Shown here: positions 48,989 to 58,553 of the stretch, one piece after another | Position numbering within the stretch: the first letter of the stretch is position 1 | Layout of the letters: each line of letters opens with the position of its first letter | Source of the DNA: Rossellomorea aquimaris TF-12 | GTDB lineage: Bacteria; Bacillota; Bacilli; Bacillales; Bacillaceae_B | NCBI RefSeq assembly: GCF_001648555.1 | Contig: NZ_LQXM01000021.1 | Location: 52,168 to 116,167 of the forward strand | Length of the DNA stretch: 64,000 nt | Reading direction: 5' to 3' | The notes under the pieces: generated by a model | Seen by the model: only the letters and a program-made list of their open reading frames with translations | What the model was told of the DNA's origin: nothing | Databases searched by the model: none | Position numbers and translations under genes: made by a program

Positions 48989-50047
48989 TTATTCTTCTTC
49001 TATGAAACGTTCACCTAATATATTCACCAGGTCTTCCATTTCATTGGTTTTAACACGTGCCATTAAATGATCAACGGCTTCTTTTGCTTCTACATTATTA
49101 AATAACACTTCATACAAAGCATCCGTAATCGGCATTTTCACTTCATATTTCTCAGCCAGCTGATGAGCTGCTTTTGTTGTGCGAACACCCTCTACAACCA
49201 TTCCCATGTTATCGAGCACCTCTTCAAGATTACGACCTTTACCAAGCATATTACCTGCTCTCCAGTTTCTTGAATGAACACTTGTACAAGTAACAATAAG
49301 GTCGCCTATTCCTGTTAACCCTGAGAAGGTAAGAGGATTTGCCCCCATTTTAGTTCCTAAACGAGCGATTTCTGCTAGACCTCTAGTTATAAGGGCAGCT
49401 TTTGCATTATCGCCATAACCAAGTCCATCAGTTATTCCCGCAGCTAGAGCAATAATATTTTTTAAAGCTCCGCCAATCTCTACCCCAAGTAAATCAGGAT
49501 TCGTGTAAACTCTAAAGTTTTGATTCATAAACATATCCTGAACCGACTCAGCAGCCTTCATATCCTTCGAGGATACCGTTACAGTAGTTGGGTGTCTCAA
49601 GCTCACTTCCTCCGCATGACTTGGTCCTGAAAGCACAACAACTGCATGTAAGTTTTTTGACTCCATCTCATCTTCAATCATTTCAGATATTCTTAATAGA
49701 GAATCCGGTTCAATTCCTTTACTAACATGAACAATGGTTAAAGGAGTACTTTGAACTTCTTGTATTTGACGTAATACTGGTCGAATTGCTTTCGTTGGAA
49801 CAGCTAGAATAATGGTATCGATTTCCTCAATAGATTGTTGAAGGTTAGAATACCCAATAATAGACTCTGGGAGTTCCACTTCTTTTAAATACTTTTGATT
49901 TGTATGGTGTTGGTTAATTTCATTGATTTGATCTTCTTTATGACCCCATAACCTTACCTCAAGCCCATTATCTGCAAGGACCATTGAAAGTGCTGTCCCC
50001 CAACTACCTGCTCCAATTACCGTAATCTTTTGGGATTTTTTCAACAT
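48989..50047 (-). CDS. gpsA: Glycerol-3-phosphate dehydrogenase [NAD(P)+]
   Basis: A 352-residue enzyme making sn-glycerol 3-phosphate for phospholipids. [17 protein letters not shown] is the dinucleotide site. [21 protein letters not shown] contains the catalytic Lys. SD AGGTAGGTG. It follows der by 15 bp, as in B. subtilis. Confidence 0.95.
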   Translation of the reverse strand: MLKKSQKITVIGAGSWGTALSMVLADNGLEVRLWGHKEDQINEINQHHTNQKYLKEVELPESIIGYSNLQQSIEEIDTIILAVPTKAIRPVLRQIQEVQSTPLTIVHVSKGIEPDSLLRISEMIEDEMESKNLHAVVVLSGPSHAEEVSLRHPTTVTVSSKDMKAAESVQDMFMNQNFRVYTNPDLLGVEIGGALKNIIALAAGITDGLGYGDNAKAALITRGLAEIARLGTKMGANPLTFSGLTGIGDLIVTCTSVHSRNWRAGNMLGKGRNLEEVLDNMGMVVEGVRTTKAAHQLAEKYEVKMPITDALYEVLFNNVEAKEAVDHLMARVKTNEMEDLVNILGERFIEEE

Positions 50048-50062
50048 TTCACACCTACCTAA

Positions 50063-51373
50063 TTATTTTCTAGCACGAGCGATAATACGAATAGGAGTAC
50101 CTTCAAATCCAAATGCATCACGTATTCTATTTTCTAAGAAACGCTCATACGAAAAGTGCATTAATTCTGGATCATTTACAAATACAACAAAGGTTGGCGG
50201 CTTAACAGCAACCTGTGTAGCGTAATAAATTCTTAACCTCTTACCATTATCTGTTGGAGTAGGATTCATGGCAACTGCATCCATCACTACTTCATTTAGT
50301 ACACTGGATTGAACACGTAATGCATGATTTTCACTAGCTATATTAATGACTGGCAGTAATGTGTGAATTCTCTTTTTCGTTATTGCTGAAAGAAATACGA
50401 TGGGAGCATAGTCTAAAAATTGAAAATGGTCACGAATGTTCTGTTCCCATTTATTCATGGTTTTTTCATCTTTTTCAACAGCGTCCCATTTATTCACTAC
50501 GATCACTACTGCTCGACCAGCCTCATGAGCGTATCCAGCAATTTTCTTATCTTGTTCAATAATTCCCTCTTCCCCATCAATAACCACTAAGACGACGTCT
50601 GAGCGTTCAATGGCTCTAAGGGCTCTAAGTACACTATATTTCTCCGTTGTTTCGTATACTTTTCCCCTTTTTCTCATACCTGCAGTATCAATAATGACAT
50701 AATCTTGTCCTTCAAAGGAGTAAGATGAATCCACTGCATCTCTTGTTGTACCTGCTACATTACTTACGATAACTCTATCTTCACCCAGTAATGCGTTAAC
50801 GAGTGAAGACTTTCCTACGTTTGGTCGACCGATGAGAGAGAACTTAATAACATCTTCAGCATAATCGTCTTCTTCATCCTTTTTAAAATGTCTAACCACG
50901 TCATCTAGCAGATCTCCTAAACCAAGCCCGTGAGATCCCGAAATTGGGTATGGTTCTCCAAAACCTAATGAGTAAAAGTCATAAATCATTTCTCTCATTT
51001 CAGGATTATCCACTTTATTAACGCCTAACACTACCGGTTTTTTTGATCTGTATAAAATTTTAGCAACAATCTCGTCTGCAGCAGTGACACCTTCACGACC
51101 ATTCGTTAAGAATACAATGACGTCTGCTTCATCGATGGCAATTTCTGCCTGCTGTCTAATTTGATCTAAAAATGGTTCATTACCTAATTCTATACCACCT
51201 GTGTCGATCATATTAAACTCATGCGTTAACCATTCAGCTGAACTATATATTCGATCTCTTGTAACTCCTGGAACATCTTCAACTATTGATATTCTTTCTC
51301 CAACAATTCTATTAAAAATCGTGGACTTTCCTACGTTTGGACGCCCTACGATGGCTACGACTGGTTTTGACAC
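50063..51373 (-). CDS. der: Ribosome biogenesis GTPase Der (EngA)
   Basis: A 436-residue double GTPase needed for 50S maturation. Two G domains carry GRPNVGKST (near residue 9) and GRPNVGKSS (near 184), DTGG and DTAG, and two NKxD motifs (VNKVD, VNKWD). A C-terminal KH-like domain follows. The GTG start at 51373, 8 nt after AAAGGG, yields exactly the B. subtilis length. Coupled with gpsA. Confidence 0.96.
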   Translation of the reverse strand: MSKPVVAIVGRPNVGKSTIFNRIVGERISIVEDVPGVTRDRIYSSAEWLTHEFNMIDTGGIELGNEPFLDQIRQQAEIAIDEADVIVFLTNGREGVTAADEIVAKILYRSKKPVVLGVNKVDNPEMREMIYDFYSLGFGEPYPISGSHGLGLGDLLDDVVRHFKKDEEDDYAEDVIKFSLIGRPNVGKSSLVNALLGEDRVIVSNVAGTTRDAVDSSYSFEGQDYVIIDTAGMRKRGKVYETTEKYSVLRALRAIERSDVVLVVIDGEEGIIEQDKKIAGYAHEAGRAVVIVVNKWDAVEKDEKTMNKWEQNIRDHFQFLDYAPIVFLSAITKKRIHTLLPVINIASENHALRVQSSVLNEVVMDAVAMNPTPTDNGKRLRIYYATQVAVKPPTFVVFVNDPELMHFSYERFLENRIRDAFGFEGTPIRIIARARK

Positions 51374-51468
51374 GTTTTTCACCCTTTCTGTAAGAAACTT
51401 TTTACTTTTCTTACATTTCCTCTTTTAAGCCTTTTCAATTCTTGATGTCAAGTACTATGAATAAGAAA

Positions 51469-51506
51469 GACTGGCCCTTAAGGTCTTATTTCCTTATGGG
51501 ACAGTC
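51469..51506 (-). terminator. Terminator of the yphA-YIEGIA unit
   Basis: GACTGTCCCATAAGG pairs with CCTTAAGGGCCAGTC (mismatches only opposite the T and A inserts) and runs into TTTCTT on the minus strand. Confidence 0.75.
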
Positions 51507-51548
51507 CCCTAACTTTACTATTTTATCAATAAAAGAATAATCTAGCAA

Positions 51549-51740
51549 TCAATGTTTCACAATGATAAACAGTCCTTCATCTAATTCATGGGCAATACCA
51601 TCTAAAATGGCTTCTAAATTAGCACATATCTTTTGTAATTCCGAATCACTTTTACAATGAAATACGGCAGTCCCACTTGGTACTCTTTCAGGTGAAGTAG
51701 TAACAGCTGCAAGAATGAATTTCTGGATTGTTGTGCTCAT
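51549..51740 (-). CDS. Capping complex subunit for YIEGIA (small protein)
   Basis: A 63-residue acidic protein (AVFHCKSDSELQKICANLEAIL). This family is annotated as the capping complex subunit for YIEGIA. It overlaps the end of the YIEGIA gene by 4 bp, so the two are translationally coupled. It has no membrane segment. What the pair does is not known to me. Confidence 0.7.
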   Translation of the reverse strand: MSTTIQKFILAAVTTSPERVPSGTAVFHCKSDSELQKICANLEAILDGIAHELDEGLFIIVKH

Positions 51741-52633
51741 TCTAACTTACTCCCCTTCTTATTAGCTTTTGATTCTGAAGGCATTCTAATCGCATTCTCC
51801 AATGTAGGCACTTGACCTAAAATGGCAATGGCTTTTTCGATATCCTTCCTTTGTGGAAGGACAAATACACCAATGCGACCATCATCTAGATCTCTTTTAG
51901 CGAGAGGAGTTAGAGCTGGAGTTCCTGAATCTTTAAAAATGCCTAAGGATGTGGAAATGTCATGAAGAATGGCCTGTCGTTGCCCCAGGTTTGCGATAGT
52001 AGACCTTGCATCAAATGATTTAGGAGAAAGAACAAAGCCCATACCATACTTTAAAATCTCTTCTTGTCTGACTTTCAAACCGATATTCATAATATAGATA
52101 TTATCGACATAAAGCCCTGCCCCATCAAAATGAGGCTCAACATACTCAATATCGACTATGTCCTGAAGTCGACCACCAGCCATTAATTTATGAGAAATGA
52201 GCATAGAGATAAGCCCAATGACTAAGGCAACATAAAAATTGAAAACAATAAAAGCAATAGTCGCAAGGAGCGAAGAAAAAATGACCAAATAATTTCGACT
52301 TTCAAATGCAATGGCTATCCCTTCTATGTAAGTTGCGCCTCTTGGAACAAGCTCATAAGCATCTAGTTCTGTTAACGTATTCCTTTCCATATTTCGAACA
52401 TCACGAAATTGAGAAGCTGCAACAGTCAAAAACGTAATCGCTGTGAAATTCTCTTCCAATAATGCGGGTATTGCAATCGTACCTAATCCAGCAGCGATAA
52501 ACCCTAATGCGATGTGTATTATTTTACCATGTAAGTAAGTAGGGTATTGGCGATAATCTGTGCGAAGCATATAAATTCTAGTTAACGTTCCCACCATCAC
52601 ACCAAAAATAACCGGGTACACATATTCATTCAT
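51737..52633 (-). CDS. yphB: YIEGIA family membrane protein (YphB-like)
   Basis: A 298-residue protein named for its own motif, seen here as RGATYIEGIAIAFESRNY. Helices are predicted near 3-20, 40-75 and 110-150; the C-terminal half is soluble and contains LPQRKDIEKAIAILG. It overlaps yphA by 4 bp upstream and the small capping subunit by 4 bp downstream. Function unknown. Confidence 0.78.
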   Translation of the reverse strand: MNEYVYPVIFGVMVGTLTRIYMLRTDYRQYPTYLHGKIIHIALGFIAAGLGTIAIPALLEENFTAITFLTVAASQFRDVRNMERNTLTELDAYELVPRGATYIEGIAIAFESRNYLVIFSSLLATIAFIVFNFYVALVIGLISMLISHKLMAGGRLQDIVDIEYVEPHFDGAGLYVDNIYIMNIGLKVRQEEILKYGMGFVLSPKSFDARSTIANLGQRQAILHDISTSLGIFKDSGTPALTPLAKRDLDDGRIGVFVLPQRKDIEKAIAILGQVPTLENAIRMPSESKANKKGSKLE

Positions 52634-53238
52634 ATATTATTCATTTCCCCTTTGGTTTGTAATTTCATATTGACCACATGGTTGATATCATTCAATACCT
52701 TAATGACAATAAGAGTGAAAAGAGAAATTGTTAGAGAATCTAAAAAATTCCCATTACCTACTGAATATAAAAAACCAATTTTATTTAACGAAAAACACAA
52801 GAGAAAATCACCGGCAATACAGCCTAACACGACAGCACTCACTCTGTATTTCATTGAATGAGACGGATAAAAAAGAAAACTTAATATTACAGAAGAAAAG
52901 GCTACAACTATTCCAGTATCCAAAAACATTAAAATAGGATCGTAAATGGATATGAGTCCTAAACCTGAGTTAGTCAGTCCGATTGTTAATAAGGTGATAA
53001 ACAAATATAATTTATCTCTTACTCTCAGCGAACGTATATAAATAAAACAACCAATAATTATCACAAGTACAGGTACTGCTATTCTCATTGAATATATCGT
53101 TACACCATATGGAAAAACGATGATTAACACCAGGCTTAAAAATGAAATATAAAATCTAAACGTGTCTTTTTTACTCATAATAAAGGTTGAGTATGTCCAA
53201 CATCCCCAAAGGAACCATAAATAGTAAATTCCATCCAC
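52630..53238 (-). CDS. yphA: YphA membrane protein
   Basis: A 202-residue integral membrane protein with about six helices and no charged motifs that suggest an enzyme. It starts with GTG 7 nt after GGGAGTG and overlaps the YIEGIA gene by 4 bp (ATGA type). The position ahead of YIEGIA and der matches B. subtilis yphA. Function unknown. Confidence 0.78.
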   Translation of the reverse strand: MDGIYYLWFLWGCWTYSTFIMSKKDTFRFYISFLSLVLIIVFPYGVTIYSMRIAVPVLVIIIGCFIYIRSLRVRDKLYLFITLLTIGLTNSGLGLISIYDPILMFLDTGIVVAFSSVILSFLFYPSHSMKYRVSAVVLGCIAGDFLLCFSLNKIGFLYSVGNGNFLDSLTISLFTLIVIKVLNDINHVVNMKLQTKGEMNNI

Positions 53239-53344
53239 ATTGTTTCACTCCCTCTTATTATCTACATTATGGAAAATCTTTATGTATCTCATTCATGCAT
53301 GAATAAAAAACTTATAGAAAAAATAAAGGAAGGAGGTGTTGATA

Positions 53345-53476
53345 ATGGGTAAAGATCGACAAGAAAAGAAATTAAAACAAAGCAAACAGGTGGAATCTGA
53401 TCGAGATCAAGCTTTGCATTATAAAGGATCAACAGGGCTACAAAGCCCGGAAGAAGCAAGAAACAAACAAAGATAA
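53345..53476 (+). CDS. ypzI: YpzI family small protein
   Basis: A 43-residue, very polar protein (MGKDRQEKKLKQSKQVESDR then DQALHYKGSTGLQSPEEARN). It matches the YpzI family of Bacillus. A near-perfect SD AAGGAAGGAGGTG lies 6 nt before the ATG, and a terminator hairpin follows. Small size, charge and strong SD suggest a spore or stress protein, but that is inference. Confidence 0.8.
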   Translation: MGKDRQEKKLKQSKQVESDRDQALHYKGSTGLQSPEEARNKQR

Positions 53477-53532
53477 GGTAGGATTAACTCTTCATGCGAT
53501 GGGTATGAATTTGCGAGAATAAATAAGTGAAG

Positions 53533-53568
53533 TCCACTTCCTTAAGGGGGAGTGGATTATTTTGTTTG
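53533..53568 (+). terminator. ypzI: ypzI terminator
   Basis: TCCACTTCC-TTAA-GGGGGAGTGGA forms a 9- to 11-bp stem with G:T pairs, followed by TTATTTTGTTT on the plus strand. Confidence 0.65.
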
Positions 53569-53705
53569 GTTCGAGGAACAATTACTGGATGTGAATGGTT
53601 TGGTTTGATTTGATGATGATGCATGCTTTGGTGATGAGTGATCATTCTTTTTGTAGATTTTGTACTTATCTCTATATGTATCAGCATCATTAAATTAGAA
53701 AGCAA

Positions 53706-53736
53706 TAAAAAAGACGAATTCTATAAGAATTCGTCT
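53706..53736 (-). terminator. fni: fni terminator
   Basis: AGACGAATTCT/AGAATTCGTCT is a perfect 11-bp stem with a 3-nt loop. The minus strand continues TTTTTATTGC, about 28 nt after the fni stop. Confidence 0.8.
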
Positions 53737-53764
53737 CCTTAAAAGATATGAAATTTTTTAAAAA

Positions 53765-54820
53765 TCATTGTTTATTACGATTGCTGAGCTCTTTAGGATT
53801 CAAGCCTCTTAGCTCCAACCAATGATAGACATTTCCTGACAATACCACTGGTACATGATGAAGCTCGCTCAGATTTTTGCAACCTAAAGCGCACATTAAA
53901 AATTTAAGATCTGATTGAATTTCGTTTACTTCTTCAATTGTACTATCCAGTCCAGAATCAAGAAGTGTTTTCAAGATAACTCCTGCCATCCCCACGGCCG
54001 AAGCACCTAAGCTTAAGGATTTCACAATGTCTAAGCTGCTTTGAACACCTCCAGAAGCAAGGATTGGCAAGGAGGTGGAAGAATGACATTCAACGATGGA
54101 TACTGCTGTTGGGATTCCCCAATCATCAAAAAATCCTAACATCCTGCTTCTTCGTTTATTCTCAATTTTAGAGAAGTTCGTTCCCCCAAATCCACCAACA
54201 TCAATTGCTGCAATATTCGAATGTGATAGAGATGCGGCCACTTCCTTGCTAATTCCAAAGCCTGTTTCCTTAACGATGACAGGAACGGATATCCCATTAG
54301 CAATTTGTTGAATCCTTTCCAAAGCACCCCTAAAATTACGATCCCCTTCTGGCATCGTTAATTCTTGAATCACATTAAGGTGAATTTGCAAGGCATTTGC
54401 TTCTATCATTTCAACAGCATCTTTTGCTTGCTGAACAGTTGCCTCACTTCCAAGGTTTCCAAAAACGATTCCGTTCTGATTCGTTTTTCTAACCACTTCA
54501 TATGTATGACGCTCATTTGAATCCTTCAATGCAGACATTTGAGAACCAACCGCAATGGCCATACCTGTTTCTCTTGCCAATATAGCCAGTTCTTCATTTA
54601 TTTTAGAAGTGGATTTTCCACCGCCACCAGTCATAGCATTGATAAAAATTGGCGAACTCCAATTAAGTTCGCCAATTTGAGTATGCAGATTAACATCATC
54701 TACCGCTATATTAGGTAAGCTATGGTGGACAAAAGTAACATCATCAAAACCCGTTTTTCGTTGTTGACCTGTTGATAGTGCATAGTTAATGTGGTCTTGT
54801 TTTCTTTGAGCTCTCGTCAC
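53765..54820 (-). CDS. fni: Type 2 isopentenyl-diphosphate delta-isomerase
   Basis: A 351-residue FMN enzyme interconverting IPP and DMAPP, feeding the prenyl synthases at 42 kb. INAMTGGGGKST, AVGSQMSALK, LQIHLNVIQE and VDVGGFGGTNF (seen as IAAIDVGGFGGTNF) are family motifs. It starts with GTG after GGTGATGG. It follows ypfD by 12 bp, as in Bacillus (ypgA). Confidence 0.94.
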   Translation of the reverse strand: MTRAQRKQDHINYALSTGQQRKTGFDDVTFVHHSLPNIAVDDVNLHTQIGELNWSSPIFINAMTGGGGKSTSKINEELAILARETGMAIAVGSQMSALKDSNERHTYEVVRKTNQNGIVFGNLGSEATVQQAKDAVEMIEANALQIHLNVIQELTMPEGDRNFRGALERIQQIANGISVPVIVKETGFGISKEVAASLSHSNIAAIDVGGFGGTNFSKIENKRRSRMLGFFDDWGIPTAVSIVECHSSTSLPILASGGVQSSLDIVKSLSLGASAVGMAGVILKTLLDSGLDSTIEEVNEIQSDLKFLMCALGCKNLSELHHVPVVLSGNVYHWLELRGLNPKELSNRNKQ

Positions 54821-54832
54821 TGTCCATCACCA

Positions 54833-55963
54833 TCATTTAAGATCTTTTAGTTTGTCTCCGATCATTTCACCTAACTGGAATCCAGTGTTTTCTTCTGGCA
54901 TTTCGTAGTCGGTCACTTCTTCTTCCTTTTCTTCCAGAGCTTTTATACTTAAGGATAAGCGTTGTTCGTCTTCGTTGACATCCAATACTTTTACTTTTAC
55001 CTCTTGGTTCTCTTTTAATACTTCATGAGGGGTACCAATATGGCTATGGGATATTTGTGAGATATGAACGAGTCCTTCTACTCCTGGAAGAACTTCAACA
55101 AATGCACCATAGGACACTAAACGTTTTACAACTCCATCAAGCACGCTTCCCTTTGGAGCCTTTTCTGAAATATTGCTCCAAGGTCCAGGTAAAGTTTCTT
55201 TAATAGATAGAGAAATTCTTTCATTATCTCGATCAACACTAAGGACTTTGACATTTACTTTTTGTCCTTCTGTTACGACATCTGAAGGTTTCTCAACATG
55301 CTCATGAGAAAGTTGTGAGATGTGAACTAAACCATCTACTCCTCCGATATCTACAAATGCTCCAAAATCGGTAATACGCTGAACTGTACCCTCAAGGACA
55401 GCCCCTGACTTTATATCTGTTAATAACTTTTTCTTTTGTTGTTGTTTTTCCGCCTCTACAACTGCTCGGTGAGATAAAATAAGTCGATTTTTCTCTTGGT
55501 CTAATTCGACAATCTTAAAGCTTAAAGATTTATCTTTATAATCAGAGAAATCTTCAACATAGTAGTCTTCTACTAAGGAAGCAGGAACAAATCCTCTAAC
55601 CCCAAGATCTACAACTAATCCACCTTTTACAACATCTTTTACTTCTGCTTCAAAAATGTCTCCATTTTCAAAACGGACTTTCATTTCTTCCCATGCTTTT
55701 TCAGCATCTACTTTACGTTTTGAAAGAACCAATAGCTCTTCTTCCACTTTCGTCACGATTAACTCAAGTACATCTCCTTCACTGACTACATCAGAAGCTT
55801 TTTCAATATGAAGGCTTGAGAGTTCACTAATTGGAATGATGCCATCCACTTTGCTATCTTGAACATCAACAAGGACTTGTTTCTCTTCGACCTTAGTGAC
55901 TGTTCCTTTAACTTTTTCACCAATTTCGAGATTTTTCACTTCAATTCCATTCATGTCTTCCAT
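54833..55963 (-). CDS. ypfD: S1 RNA-binding domain protein YpfD (S1-like)
   Basis: A 376-residue protein with four S1 repeats at about 15-80, 100-165, 185-255 and 270-345, such as GAFVDIGGVDGLVHISQLSH and its fourth-domain echo GAFVEVLPGVEGLVHISQIS. It is the short Bacillus counterpart of ribosomal protein S1 but is not essential there. SD AGGAGGAG. It lies between plsC and fni. Confidence 0.92.
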   Translation of the reverse strand: MEDMNGIEVKNLEIGEKVKGTVTKVEEKQVLVDVQDSKVDGIIPISELSSLHIEKASDVVSEGDVLELIVTKVEEELLVLSKRKVDAEKAWEEMKVRFENGDIFEAEVKDVVKGGLVVDLGVRGFVPASLVEDYYVEDFSDYKDKSLSFKIVELDQEKNRLILSHRAVVEAEKQQQKKKLLTDIKSGAVLEGTVQRITDFGAFVDIGGVDGLVHISQLSHEHVEKPSDVVTEGQKVNVKVLSVDRDNERISLSIKETLPGPWSNISEKAPKGSVLDGVVKRLVSYGAFVEVLPGVEGLVHISQISHSHIGTPHEVLKENQEVKVKVLDVNEDEQRLSLSIKALEEKEEEVTDYEMPEENTGFQLGEMIGDKLKDLK

Positions 55964-56053
55964 TATGTACTCCTCCTTAATCCATGACTACAAAAATTTT
56001 AAATCCATAAATCGAAAATTTATAATATTCTTTCTACTAACTTCTAATAAATA

Positions 56054-56079
56054 AAGCTTTTTGTCAAGCAAGAAAGCTC
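56054..56079 (-). terminator. plsC: Weak terminator after plsC
   Basis: Minus-strand AGCTTT and AAAGCT form a 6-bp stem followed by TTATTTATT. Short and AT-rich, hence low confidence. Confidence 0.3.
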
Positions 56080-56082
56080 ATA

Positions 56083-56664
56083 TTAAACATGCTCATTTAT
56101 TAGTTTTTCAATTTCACCCATGATAATTTCAGTTGTTTTTTCTGCATTTAACTTCTGTTCTCTTACTTCATCCATGGGAATAGGGGGACCGTAAACAACC
56201 TTTAGTTTTTTAAATGGCTTGTAAGGTCCAATAATGGCACAAGGAACAACATAAGCATTGGATCGAAGAGCAAAAAATCCTGCACCGGCTAATCCCTTTC
56301 CAATCTTCCCTGTTTTACTTCTAGTACCCTCTGGAAACAGTCCCAAAACATCACCCTGTTTAAGGACGTTCAATCCCTTACGCAGGGCCTCTCGATCACT
56401 CATTCCCCTTTTAACTGGAAAAGCGCGAAGTCCAGGCAGAATCTTACCAAGTACTGGTGCACTAAATATCTCTTCTTTCGCCATAAAAGAAACAGGTCTT
56501 GGAGCAGTAATACCTACTACTGGAGGGTCTAAATTATCAATGTGATTTGCACATAATAAAACCCCACCGTCTTTAGGAAAATGCTCTAAACCAACAACTT
56601 CTATTCGATAAAGGGGGGTAAGAACCGTTTTTACTAAGCTTTTAGCAAAGGAATACAAGTTCAC
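56083..56664 (-). CDS. plsC: 1-acyl-sn-glycerol-3-phosphate acyltransferase
   Basis: A 193-residue membrane-associated acyltransferase for phosphatidic acid. The HX4D motif is H41-D46 (NHIDNLDPP) and the substrate motif is FPEGTRSK. It starts with GTG after GAAGGG, 1 bp after cmk. In B. subtilis plsC lies elsewhere; this cmk-plsC-ypfD order is common in other bacilli. Confidence 0.93.
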   Translation of the reverse strand: MNLYSFAKSLVKTVLTPLYRIEVVGLEHFPKDGGVLLCANHIDNLDPPVVGITAPRPVSFMAKEEIFSAPVLGKILPGLRAFPVKRGMSDREALRKGLNVLKQGDVLGLFPEGTRSKTGKIGKGLAGAGFFALRSNAYVVPCAIIGPYKPFKKLKVVYGPPIPMDEVREQKLNAEKTTEIIMGEIEKLINEHV

Positions 56665-56665
56665 G

Positions 56666-57334
56666 TTAACCCTTCCTTTCTACTAGCAACATAATTTGGC
56701 TCACTACTTCTGAAATCGACAAGGATGTGGTATCAATCTCAATGGCATCTATTGCTTTTTTCAAAGGGGCCACTTCTCTTTCAGAATCAATCTTATCTCT
56801 TAGTGCAATCTCTTTCTTGAGTTGTTCTAAGTCTGATGGGTACCCTTTAGTAACATTTTCTTCATGTCTTCTTTGAGCTCGTTCATCAACACTGGCTAGT
56901 AGAAAGACTTTGATTTCAGCATCAGGTATAACATGGGTACCTATATCTCTTCCATCCATTACAACAGCTCCTTCTCTTGCTAACTGTTGTTGTCTATGAA
57001 CCATTTCCTCTCTCACTAAAGAATGGACTGCAATATGAGATACAGAGTTGGTAACAGAAGATTGACGAATCTCATCTGTTACATTTTCTCCATCTACATA
57101 TACTAACTGTCCATTTTCTGATGGTTCCAATTCAATTGTTGTATTTGCTAACAACTTCGTTAGCTCCTGTTCATTATGAACGTCTACATTCATTTTCAAA
57201 GCTTTATATGTTAGGGAACGATACATCGCTCCAGTATCTATATAAAGATAAGATAATTTCTCTGCTACAATTTTTGCCACTGTACTTTTACCTGCAGCAG
57301 CAGGGCCGTCTATTGCGATTCTTAATTTTTCCAA
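56666..57334 (-). CDS. cmk: Cytidylate kinase
   Basis: A 222-residue kinase phosphorylating CMP and dCMP. The P-loop GPAAAGKST is near residue 10, and DGRDIGTHV and [12 protein letters not shown] are conserved. The TTG start at 57334 was chosen: AGGTGG lies 5 nt upstream and the protein begins [10 protein letters not shown]; the GTG at 57343 is inside that SD. Confidence 0.94.
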   Translation of the reverse strand: MEKLRIAIDGPAAAGKSTVAKIVAEKLSYLYIDTGAMYRSLTYKALKMNVDVHNEQELTKLLANTTIELEPSENGQLVYVDGENVTDEIRQSSVTNSVSHIAVHSLVREEMVHRQQQLAREGAVVMDGRDIGTHVIPDAEIKVFLLASVDERAQRRHEENVTKGYPSDLEQLKKEIALRDKIDSEREVAPLKKAIDAIEIDTTSLSISEVVSQIMLLVERKG

Positions 57335-57487
57335 AAAATCCACCTACTTATATTCCTAATTATTTCTCCATTATTTTAACATAAATCAAAAAGAACGTTT
57401 AAAAAATCTTTATTCTAAAAACTTTGTTAAACATTGCAAGCGATTTCCTTTCAATCAACTAATGTAAAAAATCACATAGCAAACCTA

Positions 57488-57514
57488 TAAAAAAAGCAGG
57501 TCTAATCACCCGCT
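57488..57514 (-). terminator. ypfB: ypfB terminator
   Basis: Minus-strand AGCGGGT pairs with ACCTGCT and is followed by TTTTTTTAT. The hairpin overlaps the ypfB stop codon. Confidence 0.65.
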
Positions 57515-57693
57515 TTTCCCTTTGATAATGTTTCAACAATATCACTATATTCCATTTTTTCTACCCCTTCATAAAATATTATTTTATGAAATACAGGAAG
57601 GAAATTGAACTCATGAAATAGCACTTGAATTCCCAATAATAAAATAAAATGAATAATCGCTAGTTTAATAAGGATACGTTCTACCAATTTCAT
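57502..57693 (-). CDS. ypfB: YpfB, DUF5359 small membrane protein
   Basis: A 63-residue protein with one membrane helix (about 8-28, LIKLAIIHFILLLGIQVLF) and a charged C-terminal tail. It follows motI by 51 bp with SD AAAGGGTG. Function unknown; position matches B. subtilis ypfB. Confidence 0.78.
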   Translation of the reverse strand: MKLVERILIKLAIIHFILLLGIQVLFHEFNFLPVFHKIIFYEGVEKMEYSDIVETLSKGKAGD

Positions 57694-57744
57694 CTGCTCA
57701 CCCTTTTTCTTTACATAGAAAAAGTATGTGTCAATTTACTGTTT

Positions 57745-58392
57745 TTATTCAAGAAGTCCCTTTTTCCTTAACTCTAATTGTCTTTCGAAGCAATATCTAA
57801 GGATAAGCTGTCGTTGACTTTCCGTTAGTTTGTCAAACTCAATACTTGCAATACTTCTTGCATCTTTCTCCCATACACGAATCACTCTTCCTTCTATTTC
57901 AGCGTAATGACATTCACCATTTTGCATTGGAAGTACTATGATCGTCGTCAGTTTTGTTCCACCCTCAATCTTCATTTCCTTATTCACTATGGCAGCACAG
58001 CCTCCTGCACTAATGTCTTCGGTGATGGTGGGGTGATATTGGTTATTAAATTTCAACGAAATATCAGCGTTGGCATCTACACGTACAAATTGCCTGCGTT
58101 GAATTTTTACTAATTCGTTTTCGCCAGGATAATGGATGTGAATCATCGGAATCTTTGATAGTTTCCTCCCAAGAACCTCCGTTTCAAACATAAGTACTGT
58201 CTGATCATTGTAGATAAAACTGGCTTTAAGCTGAGTGCCATCTATTAAAAAAACAGTCTTTTCTGTTTTTGTATGGATCGGATAATCAATATAGATACCA
58301 TTTTGCCCTAACTCCACCACTCTACATTTATATTTTTCAAATTTCTCATTATGTAAAGGCTCTAATTGCAACGTCATTCCAGCTTTAATCAT
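57745..58392 (-). CDS. motI: PilZ-domain c-di-GMP receptor MotI (YpfA)
   Basis: A 215-residue protein: a YcgR-type N-terminal domain (about 1-95) and a PilZ domain with the c-di-GMP motif RRQFVR (99-104) and DISAGG (126-131). In B. subtilis it binds MotA when loaded with c-di-GMP and stops flagellar rotation. The motif is intact, so c-di-GMP binding is expected. SD is weak. Confidence 0.9.
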   Translation of the reverse strand: MIKAGMTLQLEPLHNEKFEKYKCRVVELGQNGIYIDYPIHTKTEKTVFLIDGTQLKASFIYNDQTVLMFETEVLGRKLSKIPMIHIHYPGENELVKIQRRQFVRVDANADISLKFNNQYHPTITEDISAGGCAAIVNKEMKIEGGTKLTTIIVLPMQNGECHYAEIEGRVIRVWEKDARSIASIEFDKLTESQRQLILRYCFERQLELRKKGLLE

Positions 58393-58508
58393 AGTCCAAA
58401 ACTCTCACTTTCTTACTTCCATTATGTGTACCCTTATTATGGCATGTGACAATCTACCTTTCCATACTTTTTTATACATTTTCATTCTTTTCTGAATTTA
58501 AACAACAA

Positions 58509-58546
58509 ATGAGGGACGGACCTCCAAATGGAGGTCCGTCCCTCAT
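58509..58546 (-). terminator. ypeB: ypeB-sleB terminator
   Basis: A perfect 18-bp stem ATGAGGGACGGACCTCCA and complement with a 2-nt gap at the tip, 8 nt after the ypeB stop. The minus strand continues TTGTTGTTTAAA. Confidence 0.8.
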
Positions 58547-58553
58547 AAAATAA

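Noticed and set aside
53484..53705. 73-codon minus-strand frame rich in His and Thr between ypzI and fni
   Set aside because: TTG start with no SD, low-complexity composition, and it runs through the ypzI terminator.
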